Shown here one piece after another: positions 43,411-50,772 of a stretch of DNA of 64,000 nucleotides. The notes below the pieces were generated by a model, which saw nothing but the letters and a program-made list of their open reading frames with translations, was not told the origin of the DNA and searched no databases. Each line of letters opens with the position of its first letter. Position 1 is the first letter of the stretch. This DNA comes from CBIFVZ01 sp966185765 (GTDB taxonomy: Bacteria > Pseudomonadota > Gammaproteobacteria > Enterobacterales > Enterobacteriaceae). The stretch is taken from assembly GCA_966185765.1 (NCBI GenBank), contig CBIFVZ010000011.1:1-64000 (forward strand), read 5' to 3'. A program made the position numbers and the translations under genes.

Positions 43411-43776
43411 TTACTGCGGTTCAGGCTGGTCAGGATAAATAGCAATGTAGACATAACCAAAGGAGCCCAGTGTATCGGCTTCGCAGGTGAGCCCGTTGTG
43501 GTAAAGCGTGACGCAGTGCTGATAAAGGGGATTTAGCTCGCCGCTGGTGAGCATTAGCTCCAGTTGCTTGAGTATCAGTGAAAAAGCTTGGTCTAGGCGT
43601 AACACATCCTCGTCACTGAAAGCACCGTTGAATCCGGCCCGATCAGCGAGAAAATGCACCCGGTTGCCCTCCTGCACTAGGCGAGCGCCAAAACAGGGTG
43701 TGATCGTGCACCTTAGTCCCCACTGCTTGCAGGCGGGATTCTCCGGCTTAGTTCCGGATTCGGAGTGATTGTTCAT
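43411..43776 (-). CDS. Type IV antitoxin, CbeA/YfjZ/YafW family
   Basis: 121 residues. The family core is clear: KQWGLRCTITPCFGARLVQEGN, NPLYQHCVTLYHNGLTCEADTLGSFGYVYIAIYP. Members protect by stabilising MreB and FtsZ filaments rather than by binding the toxin. The start at 43776 matches the usual length; the open frame extends 45 codons further upstream across the DUF987 gene and is not used. Lies between DUF987 and toxin genes as in yfjZ-ypjF. Confidence 0.92.
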   Translation of the reverse strand: MNNHSESGTKPENPACKQWGLRCTITPCFGARLVQEGNRVHFLADRAGFNGAFSDEDVLRLDQAFSLILKQLELMLTSGELNPLYQHCVTLYHNGLTCEADTLGSFGYVYIAIYPDQPEPQ

Positions 43777-43801
43777 TATTGTTCCTGATAAAAGAGAAGG
43801 G

Positions 43802-44023
43802 TTAATTGAGAGTGACACTGCGAAGAATGACATAGGGACCATTGCGATCCTGACGGCGCTTAGCAAAGACGGCCAGAACGCCGCATATGTCTTCCACCTC
43901 GCGGCCAGCATAATGGCAGATACTGCCTAACCTTTTATATTTGCCCGTACTGAAGCGAAGCAACCGGGAATTCGTATGTTGACGGTAAATCGCCATAGCC
44001 TGACCTTTACTGATAATTTTCAT
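43802..44023 (-). CDS. DUF987 protein, YeeT/YpjJ/YkfH family
   Basis: 73 residues, the length of K-12 YeeT. Sequence MKIISKGQAMAIYRQHTNSRLLRFSTGKYK and 'YAGREVEDICGVLAVFAKRR' are characteristic. Function is unknown. It always travels between the RadC-like gene and the antitoxin in CP4-type islands, as here. The ATG at 44023 follows AAGGAG; a GTG codon just upstream is in frame. Confidence 0.9.
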   Translation of the reverse strand: MKIISKGQAMAIYRQHTNSRLLRFSTGKYKRLGSICHYAGREVEDICGVLAVFAKRRQDRNGPYVILRSVTLN

Positions 44024-44034
44024 CACCGGTCTCC

Positions 44035-44514
44035 TTACAGCCAGCCACGTTCAGCGAGCGAGACAATCTCCATCCCGCCCACAACCAGATGGTCCAGCAG
44101 CCGGGTGTCCACCAGTTCCAGCGCCTGCTTCAGACGTTTGGTGATCCGTCTGTCAGCCTCGCTGGGCTCTGCGTAGCCTGAGGGGTGGCAGTGCGCGACA
44201 AGAATGGCAGCAGCGTTATGTTTCAGTGCCGCCTTCACCACCTCCCGTGTATGGACCTGCGTATGGTTGATGGTGCCGGTGAACAGCGTTTCATGTGCAA
44301 TCAGCCGGTGCTGGTTATCGAGGAAGAGTGCGGTAAATTCTTCACGCTCCAGTGAGGCAAGCCGCAGACGCAGCCAGTCCCGGACGGCGTGGCTGGACGT
44401 GAATGACGCGCCGGGTTCACGTAACTGACGCTCGAGCAGGGTTAATGCTTCACGGATGGTGCGCTGTGCGGAAGCCGGTAATCCGGCGGCAAACAGCGGT
44501 AGCTGTGTTTCCAT
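44035..44514 (-). CDS. RadC-like JAB-domain protein, YfjY/YeeS/YkfG family
   Basis: 159 residues with the RadC/JAMM metal motif: a glutamate in the middle and HCHPSGYAEPSEAD (about 120-133). Despite the RadC name, a DNA repair role is not supported for these island copies. It starts at an ATG after GAGGGGG, 10 bp after the ArdB-like gene. It is part of the conserved ardB-radC-DUF987-antitoxin-toxin string. Confidence 0.92.
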   Translation of the reverse strand: METQLPLFAAGLPASAQRTIREALTLLERQLREPGASFTSSHAVRDWLRLRLASLEREEFTALFLDNQHRLIAHETLFTGTINHTQVHTREVVKAALKHNAAAILVAHCHPSGYAEPSEADRRITKRLKQALELVDTRLLDHLVVGGMEIVSLAERGWL

Positions 44515-44524
44515 CGCGGCCCCC

Positions 44525-44992
44525 TCAGTCAATGATGTACATGATGGCGCTGCATTCAGGGTGATTCAGCGCATAATCCCGCAGACGATAATAGTGCTCT
44601 GTCATGGCGTCGTATTCGGTGTGCATGGCGTGGTGGCTGTAAGCCATCAGACAGGCCGATATGCCTGCGGCCTCTGCGCTCATTTCCGTGCCATTGCCAT
44701 TCATCGGGTTGAACAGCGTCCATTTTTCATCGGTATCCTCATTATTCGCTTCCGGGACCATAAAGGCACCGCCGTTGCTCAGCGTGTAAAACTGCCAGAT
44801 CCCCCCGCAGTATCCCGTGCAGAAGCGGTCCATCCAGGCGAAGATATGCGGCTCGAGGGTTATCCATTGCGGTATGTTGCCGAAGTATTGTGGCCAGAAG
44901 TCGATACGCTGTTCATCGGGCAACAATGTGGCGGTGAGGGTGTTGGTATTTTCGGTGTCTGAAAGAGTCTGCAGATTTGTAGTGTTATTCAT
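44525..44992 (-). CDS. Antirestriction protein, ArdB/KlcA/YfjX family
   Basis: 155 residues. Blocks typical of the family are present: RIDFWPQYFGNIPQWITLEPHIF, YCGGIWQFYTLSNGGAFM and SAEAAGISACLMAYS. ArdB/KlcA proteins relieve type I restriction for incoming DNA without mimicking DNA charge as ArdA does. The gene would help the island establish in a new host. Its stop is 10 bp before the RadC-like start. In CP4-57 the equivalent is yfjX. Confidence 0.9.
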   Translation of the reverse strand: MNNTTNLQTLSDTENTNTLTATLLPDEQRIDFWPQYFGNIPQWITLEPHIFAWMDRFCTGYCGGIWQFYTLSNGGAFMVPEANNEDTDEKWTLFNPMNGNGTEMSAEAAGISACLMAYSHHAMHTEYDAMTEHYYRLRDYALNHPECSAIMYIID

Positions 44993-45363
44993 CGGTTATT
45001 CCTTTTGAAAGGTTATAAGTACGGCTCCGGTTAACGGGAACCTGATGTATGGAAAAGGTGATTTGAGGCGTGATGGTGAAGGAATGCGTTACCGGAGTTC
45101 AGCAGGTGGTATGTTCAGGTGTACAGGTGGTATGTTCAGGTGTACAGGTGGGCAGGATTGTGCATAGCCATCGACATCAACCAGTGAGGGCCAGATGCCG
45201 TCAGCCACTGACAGCAGGCACAGGCTGAGTTCACCAGGTCGGTAGCAGAGATACCTGCACTAGGCGCAGAGGTCATCGTCGGATACAGAACGACAGCCGG
45301 GCTCGTTTTGCAGAGAGACAGGCCAGACCGCTGTATGGCAGGCATTCTCAGGAATGTGCTGCA
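44993..45363. other. Gap with a 21-bp tandem repeat
   Basis: 371 bp. It holds the ArdB promoter region and a 21-bp unit, CAGGTGGTATGTTCAGGTGTA, repeated exactly twice (45103-45123 and 45124-45144) with a third partial copy. A minus-strand frame of 69 codons (45136-45345) overlaps the repeat; I could not support it as a gene. Confidence 0.5.
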
Positions 45364-46182
45364 TCAGCATAGCGCCTGCTGCAGTTCTTCTGCCATTACC
45401 CACAAGGCACGGTTCAGTTTGATATCGCCGTTGATAGCGTTCACCGCGCGCGTACGGCTGCGTTTACCCTGCGCAGAACGCCCGGCCAGTCCGCCCTTGC
45501 TCAGGTTCTCCTGCAGGCGGTTGTAGACGGTCCACAGGTCACTGCTCTCATCCTGCCAGCGACGTGCACTCAGTGCCTGGGTTTCGGTCACCGGCTGATG
45601 TTCTTCACCAAACCGGTAGGCCAGCGCCGCTTTCGCAAACGCCTGTTGGGCTGGTGGCGGTAACAGCAGTGACTGCATGGCATCACGTTGCTCCTCCACC
45701 CGGTCAAACACCCCAAGTACTTCGTACGCCCCCTCAATCACTTTTTCCACAACATTGCCTTTATGCGGCACACGCACTTCACCAAACGACTGACCGCAGA
45801 CCAGACCGTTGGCGCAGACAGCACGAAAAAGACCCGGGATCATCTGGTAGCTGGAGCTGCCGTCATGGCTGTTGAGCAGGATGATTTCCGGTACCTGTTT
45901 GTCGGCTATCTGCCCTATGCGTCGCAGGCGCACCATGTGTCTGGTATGCTCACGTCGGCTCTGGTCTTTGACACGGGTCTGGCAGGCGAAGAACGGCTCA
46001 AAACCTTCCCGTTTCAGGTTTTCCAGCAGAGTAATTGTCGGAATATGGGTGTAGCGCGCTGAGCGGGATTCGTGCTTGTCCGTGCCAAAAACGCTGGGGA
46101 CATGCTGGTGTAATTCATCGTGGGTCAGTGGGCGGTCACGGCGTATCTGATTAATACGGCCAAAGCGGCTGGCTAATCGCAT
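45364..46182 (-). CDS. DUF932 protein, YfjQ/YafZ family
   Basis: 272 residues (K-12 YfjQ is 273). The start MRLASRFGRINQIRRDRPLTHDEL and the central FRAVCANGLVCGQSFGEVRVPHKGN, split as seen, match the family closely. DUF932 proteins are common in plasmids and islands; their function is unproven. The ATG at 46182 has AAGGAG upstream; the frame stays open 24 codons further. A terminator stands upstream, so it has its own transcript or reads through. Confidence 0.9.
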   Translation of the reverse strand: MRLASRFGRINQIRRDRPLTHDELHQHVPSVFGTDKHESRSARYTHIPTITLLENLKREGFEPFFACQTRVKDQSRREHTRHMVRLRRIGQIADKQVPEIILLNSHDGSSSYQMIPGLFRAVCANGLVCGQSFGEVRVPHKGNVVEKVIEGAYEVLGVFDRVEEQRDAMQSLLLPPPAQQAFAKAALAYRFGEEHQPVTETQALSARRWQDESSDLWTVYNRLQENLSKGGLAGRSAQGKRSRTRAVNAINGDIKLNRALWVMAEELQQALC

Positions 46183-46220
46183 AATGGAAACTCCTTGATT
46201 AAATAGCATAAAAGTTAAAG

Positions 46221-46248
46221 GGCCACACTTCCCGAAGGAGGTGTGGCC
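46221..46248 (-). terminator. Terminator after the DUF905 gene
   Basis: On the minus strand GGCCACAC and GTGTGGCC pair over a loop containing CTTCGG, followed by CTTTAACTTTTAT. It has the same loop style as the terminator at 46545-46576. Confidence 0.7.
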
Positions 46249-46295
46249 TGGCATGATTTAAAACGGTGGTGCAGGTGATACGTCGTGGATGGTTG

Positions 46296-46529
46296 TCACA
46301 CCAGGGGCTTGCGTATACCGTCGCTCGCGATATATCTATTGAGCATCACTCCGGCACCGGGCGCAAAGTTCCAGTCACGCCAGATAAGCATGCCGTCGGT
46401 ATCGCGGATAACCAGACGAAAATGAGAGCCCTGGTCGTCTTCGATGGCAACATTGGTGTATGCGGCAGCCACGACAGTGGCCTGTTCACGAGTGAACGTT
46501 CCTTCGGGTAGGGCTGTAGATTCAGGCAT
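46296..46529 (-). CDS. DUF905 protein, YkfF family
   Basis: 77 residues (79 in K-12 YkfF), with TFTREQATVVAAAYTNVAIEDDQGSHFRLVIRD and the 'WRDWNFAPGAGVMLNRYI' block typical of DUF905. Small, soluble, with no known function. It commonly lies between DUF932 and other genes in CP4-like islands. Flanked on both sides by Rho-independent terminators, which suggests it is transcribed alone. Confidence 0.87.
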   Translation of the reverse strand: MPESTALPEGTFTREQATVVAAAYTNVAIEDDQGSHFRLVIRDTDGMLIWRDWNFAPGAGVMLNRYIASDGIRKPLV

Positions 46530-46544
46530 TTGGTTTCCTTAAAA

Positions 46545-46576
46545 CAAAAAAGCCATGTACCCCGAAGGAACATGGC
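46545..46576 (-). terminator. Terminator after the Ivy-like gene
   Basis: On the minus strand GCCATGT and ACATGGC pair over a loop with CTTCGG, followed by TTTTTTGTTTT. Located 27 bp after the stop of the gene at 46603. Confidence 0.85.
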
Positions 46577-46602
46577 CTGATGGAATATTTTGACCCGGAT
46601 GA

Positions 46603-47541
46603 TTAATGCTGCTGATTTTTCTCTTTAACCTTTGACCATGAAGGTCGGCGGCTGCCGGAAAACTCCTTCTTCATTGACCAGTAGCCGATGGGGTACTGTT
46701 GTACAACCTGGTTGTTCACACCGATATCAACCGACAGGTATTGCCCGTTATTGATGGAGCCTTTACGTATCCACGCATCCGGGCTGCAGGTACCCGTGTC
46801 ATACTGTCGCCATGATGACGAATCCCTCGCGGCCACATAGAAGTCGCCAAAAGCGCAACTGTGCGCGGATTTTCGGTTCAGAATGGCAACGTAATATTTA
46901 GTGTTGGCGATAATGGTGCAACTGCTGTTCTGCCCGCCGCAGACCTGCCATAACGATTTACCTCCGTCTCCCTTAAAGGGCCAGATAGTATCAGCTGGTG
47001 CGCCGTCTGCAGGTGTTGCCGTCACTGCCGGAGCCTGCTGCACCAGCGTAACGTCAGGTACATCACGGCGTAATATTCGTGCTTCTGCATCTCCGGCGTC
47101 ACCAAACATCTTTTCCTCACCACTGTTGTAATAAAAACCCGCAACAACATGCTCTGAGGGGATATACAGAATTTTCAGATAATGGTCACCGCAGTTACCC
47201 CGTTCACAAACAGAGCCCTGCAACCACTTATCGCCACCAACATCCACCGGAATTAATCCGCTGTCCGGACCGTTCAATGAACCTTGTTTCCCCGTTAACC
47301 CGGTAAGTCCTGCTGACTTCAGCGCGTCATCAAGGTCTTTCTTAAATGCCGGGTCAGTATCGTAAATGCTGCCGAGAAAGGGGCAGGAACCGTATCCGAT
47401 GTCATTATCACCTGCATCAGGATCACAATTCATTGCATCCTCTGCAGTTTTTGCAATATTAGCGGCGTAACCCCCGGTGCTAATAAAACAAAATGAGGAT
47501 ATCAGTATTACCTGTTTTAGTTTACGTAAAGAAAAAGACAT
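46603..47541 (-). CDS. Secreted protein with an Ivy-like N-terminal domain
   Basis: 312 residues with a signal peptide (about 1-26, ending GGYA). Residues about 60-150 resemble the lysozyme inhibitor Ivy. A helix 'DPAFKKDLDDALKSAGL' leads to 'GDKWLQGSVCERGNCGDHYLKILY', where the C-x-x-x-x-C loop sits in the place of Ivy's active loop, and ends with a 'GEEKMFGD' strand. The second half (about 170-312) is unrecognised, has six cysteines and probably forms another disulfide-bonded periplasmic domain. I infer a role against lysozyme or a similar muramidase. The next secreted gene lies 65 bp upstream on the same strand. Confidence 0.7.
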   Translation of the reverse strand: MSFSLRKLKQVILISSFCFISTGGYAANIAKTAEDAMNCDPDAGDNDIGYGSCPFLGSIYDTDPAFKKDLDDALKSAGLTGLTGKQGSLNGPDSGLIPVDVGGDKWLQGSVCERGNCGDHYLKILYIPSEHVVAGFYYNSGEEKMFGDAGDAEARILRRDVPDVTLVQQAPAVTATPADGAPADTIWPFKGDGGKSLWQVCGGQNSSCTIIANTKYYVAILNRKSAHSCAFGDFYVAARDSSSWRQYDTGTCSPDAWIRKGSINNGQYLSVDIGVNNQVVQQYPIGYWSMKKEFSGSRRPSWSKVKEKNQQH

Positions 47542-47606
47542 GATTATTTTGACTCCACCCTGTTTATTTAAAAGAAAAAGGCTCTGGGAAGAGCCCTGTA
47601 ACCGTC

Positions 47607-48017
47607 TTAAAAGTCAATGGTATTAAGACCGACATTCTTTTTGATGGTAGGGTCGAAAATAACAACGGTAAGATGGCCTTTATCGGGTGAACGGACAAAC
47701 TTCGCGGTTGCCGCGCCGCTACATGTCGCATGACGGTTATAATCCATCATTTTACCCTTGCTGGTGGCAAGGTTGACAACGATGAGATAAGGGTCATAAC
47801 AGGCCGAACCGCCAGGGCTGCTCAGCAGGGCATATTGACTGTCATCAGAGACACTAATGAGGCTGCAGGTCCCGTCTTTCACATCTTCACTTCCGCACAT
47901 CAGCTCACTGCCGCCTTTCACATCAGCCACTGTCCGGGGCAATTTAACCGCAGCAGCACTGGCTGAGGCACTTAATAAAAAACCAGAAACCATTAATGAC
48001 AATATAAATGTTTTCAT
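47607..48017 (-). CDS. Small secreted protein of unknown function
   Basis: 136 residues with a clear signal peptide (MKTFILSLMVSGFLLSASASA, about 1-22). The mature protein of about 115 residues has four cysteines and is probably beta-rich (SQYALLSSPGG, PYLIVVNLATSKGK, HLTVVIFDPTIKK). I do not recognise the family. The ATG at 48017 follows AGGATGAACAG; a longer frame exists upstream. It is paired with the Ivy-like gene and occupies the place of the K-12 yfjS/yfjT periplasmic genes. Confidence 0.75.
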   Translation of the reverse strand: MKTFILSLMVSGFLLSASASAAAVKLPRTVADVKGGSELMCGSEDVKDGTCSLISVSDDSQYALLSSPGGSACYDPYLIVVNLATSKGKMMDYNRHATCSGAATAKFVRSPDKGHLTVVIFDPTIKKNVGLNTIDF

Positions 48018-48161
48018 CTGTTCATCCTGTTTATTGTTAAAGTAACAATGCTTATATGGCGGGGAGCGCAGGCTGGCTCGTGTCCTTCGTATCATTACAG
48101 AGAAGACATTCCCCCCTGAACATGAACCACAGGCAGGGCCTGTGCAGGCCCTGCGAAATAA

Positions 48162-48377
48162 CTAACGTTCCCCCCGGTCTCGCAGGACCTTTCGTGCCAG
48201 ACGCTTTTCCAATTCCGTTGTGCTGCTGAAAAAACCATTGTCAGTGGTTATCATTCTAAGCTCTGCATTGCTTTTGCCTTCCAGGCTGTCATGCGTCTCC
48301 TTCACTTCACGCGCACTGCTGAGTGTGTCCTTCGCCACTTCAACGGCGAGTTTACCGGCGGTCTTCCAGAATCCCAT
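48162..48377 (-). CDS. Small hypothetical protein
   Basis: 71 residues from an ATG preceded by AAGGTGG. It is highly charged and helical (FWKTAGKLAVEVAKDTLSSAREVKETHDSLEGKSNAELR), with the C-terminus rich in Arg/Lys. No signal peptide or membrane helix. I do not recognise it; similar small helical proteins occur at this place in CP4-type islands. It lies 11 bp downstream of the zinc-ribbon gene, and probably shares its transcript. Confidence 0.65.
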   Translation of the reverse strand: MGFWKTAGKLAVEVAKDTLSSAREVKETHDSLEGKSNAELRMITTDNGFFSSTTELEKRLARKVLRDRGER

Positions 48378-48388
48378 GTGAGCCACCT

Positions 48389-48538
48389 TTACAGATAACC
48401 GTTATCTTTGCCCCACTCACACCCGCAGTCCCGGCACATCCAGCCATCGGCCCAGGGAATGGTGTCGTGAGAGCCACAGTCCGGGCAGCGTTTGCCGGAA
48501 GTCGGGTTGCCGGGTGTGATACGTCTTATTTTCATCAT
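48389..48538 (-). CDS. Small zinc-ribbon protein
   Basis: 49 residues, start MMKIRRITPGNPTSGKRC. Two C-x-x-C knuckles, CPDC (residues 18-21) and CRDC plus a nearby cysteine (35-40, CRDCGC), form a classical zinc ribbon around a tryptophan-rich middle (PWADGWM). The gene is preceded by AAGGATAAC. Its start lies 1 bp beyond the stop of the WYL regulator, so the two are coupled. Function is unknown; small zinc ribbons often bind nucleic acid or a protein partner. Confidence 0.75.
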   Translation of the reverse strand: MMKIRRITPGNPTSGKRCPDCGSHDTIPWADGWMCRDCGCEWGKDNGYL

Positions 48539-48539
48539 G

Positions 48540-49247
48540 TTATCCTTCTGTTATGGGGTGATGTGGTTCAGGGACGAAGCCGGACAGCACTTCACCAATG
48601 AACCGGAAATGGGGTAATGCCTGTAAAAAATCCGGACGGGAAAGGATGTCGCGCACCGTGGCGTCGGGGGTAAAACTGTCGGGATGAAGCGTGACGACCC
48701 GAATATCAGCCAGTGGCAGTGCGATGATGCGGGTCTGGTGTGCCCCCGTCAGATACCAGTTACCGGCATGCAGAACCAGCCGGTAGGGGGCGATATCAGT
48801 ATGGCTGCATCCGTTGCCACGCAGGGTCACTTTCCGGCATTCCTGGACGGCATTCACCAGCTGGGTAAAGACCCCACCGTCGGTGATGGTCTGTGCAGAT
48901 TCTCCCTGCCAGATAAGGCAGGGCGACTCCCCCGGACCGCCCAGAAGCGAACTGACAAGATGGCCATCTAGTCCTGGGAACAGCGATTCAACGCCTGACT
49001 GACGGGCAAAGGTCATCACTGCCAGTTCCCGCTGACGGCTGCCGGACAGCAGACGGCACCGGCCCTGACGATATTCAAGGTCCAGGTACATCAGCCGTTC
49101 ACGAAAATCCCGGCGCAGGGTGCGGACTGACACGCCAAACTCGGCGGCCAGTTTGCGCATATCCAGCGTTTCGCCTGCCACCAGACGACCAATAATCATC
49201 GACAGTCTGACGGCAAGCCGGTCATGGCGATGTTCAGCCTGAGTCAT
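48540..49247 (-). CDS. WYL-domain transcriptional regulator, YfjR family
   Basis: 235 residues. An N-terminal DeoR-type helix-turn-helix (about 10-60, KLAAEFGVSVRTLRRDFRERL) is followed by a WYL domain (about 115-210, with YRLVLHAGNWYLTGAHQ). Such proteins regulate island and defence genes, often in response to nucleic acid ligands. K-12 YfjR lies next to yfjP/yfjQ in CP4-57. It heads a short string with the zinc-ribbon and small helical genes. Confidence 0.87.
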   Translation of the reverse strand: MTQAEHRHDRLAVRLSMIIGRLVAGETLDMRKLAAEFGVSVRTLRRDFRERLMYLDLEYRQGRCRLLSGSRQRELAVMTFARQSGVESLFPGLDGHLVSSLLGGPGESPCLIWQGESAQTITDGGVFTQLVNAVQECRKVTLRGNGCSHTDIAPYRLVLHAGNWYLTGAHQTRIIALPLADIRVVTLHPDSFTPDATVRDILSRPDFLQALPHFRFIGEVLSGFVPEPHHPITEG

Positions 49248-49460
49248 GAGGCTCCGTTCTCCGGTAAGCTAATTCACTGAAAAGATGTGGGTTAGTGTAA
49301 CAAGGGGGTATGGCAGGGTATGGACACAGAAAGACGATTTTTCAAATCGGTCGATATCAAGAATGGCGCGGCCTGCCGGGGTGTCTGGCTTTTTTACCTG
49401 GTGTAAAATCGGCATAAACGGACAGGGTGTGTCCGACGCAATGACCATGCCTGAGCAATA

Positions 49461-50336
49461 TCAGAAAAATATCCAGTCCCAGACGGCCCGTGCGACTGAC
49501 ACCACGGTTTCCCGTACGGTACGAATGAGCGCCCGAACCGGTGCCGGAAGCTGAAGGGATGACTCCACGCTATCAAACCCCCTTCCCACGGCATGGCTGA
49601 AGCTGTCCCTGGCCTGTTTTTTTACCGGCTCCGTGCAGAGCCTGTCATGTAGTTGAGTTGCCAGCGGGCCGGTGGCGTGGTCAGGTAGGCAGCGCATCAT
49701 CGTCTCCACCATTTCCTCAATGCCCCAGCCAGTGAGAGCAGACACAATGCATACTGGATGATACGGTTTAAACATCGCCGTCACCGTGGCCTGTTTAACA
49801 CTGAGATTTGCCCGTTGCAGCACGGAAGGTGTACCGGTAGCGGCATCCCATTCATGGCTGGGTTCCATTTTGTCCGCCTGATTGATGACGAACAGTACCT
49901 GCTGGCGGTGATTTTTCATCACCCTGTGCCAGAACAACTCATCGACGGACAATGCGCGATCGTCGGCTTTGATGACCCACAGGATCAGATCCATCTCCGG
50001 CAGAATACGGTTGTATAGCGCAATATATTCATGATCCCGTTGCCCGCTTTCCCCCACGCCAGGTAAATCCACGATAACGAGGCTGCGATCACCGCTGCGA
50101 AGACGAAATCGCAGTACGTCACGGGTGCAGGCGTTTACATCACTGACCGGGGACACCTCCCCCTGAAAAAGTTCGTTACAGAGCGATGATTTGCCTGCGC
50201 CTGTTTTCCCCATAATCCCAATTACCGGTTCGTGGTTTGCCAGCTTGTGGATGTGCTTAAGGATTTGTTCGCCAATAGCGAGAGGCAATAATGCCAGCGG
50301 TTTTTCAATGGACTGAAGGCCTTCAGATTTATGCAT
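49461..50336 (-). CDS. YfjP/YeeP family GTPase
   Basis: 291 residues, close to K-12 YfjP (287). All GTPase motifs are present: G1 GKTGAGKSS (about 43-51), G3 DLPGVGES, G4 NQADK, with a G2-like threonine in CTRDV. It is Era/EngA-like. The C-terminal region has an amphipathic or hydrophobic end (VSVARAVWDWIFF) that may touch the membrane. Function is unknown. It marks the inner edge of the conserved island backbone; defence cargo starts on its other side. Confidence 0.9.
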   Translation of the reverse strand: MHKSEGLQSIEKPLALLPLAIGEQILKHIHKLANHEPVIGIMGKTGAGKSSLCNELFQGEVSPVSDVNACTRDVLRFRLRSGDRSLVIVDLPGVGESGQRDHEYIALYNRILPEMDLILWVIKADDRALSVDELFWHRVMKNHRQQVLFVINQADKMEPSHEWDAATGTPSVLQRANLSVKQATVTAMFKPYHPVCIVSALTGWGIEEMVETMMRCLPDHATGPLATQLHDRLCTEPVKKQARDSFSHAVGRGFDSVESSLQLPAPVRALIRTVRETVVSVARAVWDWIFF

Positions 50337-50772
50337 ACAGAACTCCGTGAAGAAAATTAAAATCCCCGCAATCCGGTAAAGGATGCGGGGGATTCACAGA
50401 GATAATATCTATCTGAAATTATTTGGAATGGATGATGGCGCTTGATTACTGGAACTGGTCTATGACATGAAGGTTATGATTTGTTCACTGCTATGAGGTT
50501 AACACTTTAACAATTTCCCTTACTATTCTTGTACTAATTCCTTCCAAATACTTCTGCTTGAGATTAGGATTTATCCTCTTGTAGTGTTATTTACAATAAA
50601 GATTGTGATGCTGATTTAACCCAACGTGTTGTCAGTTGCCTTGCTGAACTAAGTTCAGTATCTAGAAATTAGCTCTTGATACATGAGCGAATCAGCGAAA
50701 ATTTTCATCCCGACCAATTAATGACCGTAATGGATAGGATGTTGCTGCTATTTGGCTTCCATGAGGGAACAT
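50337..50772. other. yfjP-qatA divergent intergenic region
   Basis: About 435 bp, AT-rich, containing the divergent promoters of the GTPase and the Qat operon. No gene is seen and no operator could be pinned. AT content rises abruptly compared with the backbone genes, fitting a cargo junction. Confidence 0.5.

Noticed and set aside
45136..45345. 69-codon minus-strand frame between the ArdB-like and DUF932 genes
   Set aside because: Overlaps the 21-bp tandem repeat, has no clear ribosome site, and I recognise no family. It could be a small island gene but the sequence does not support it.
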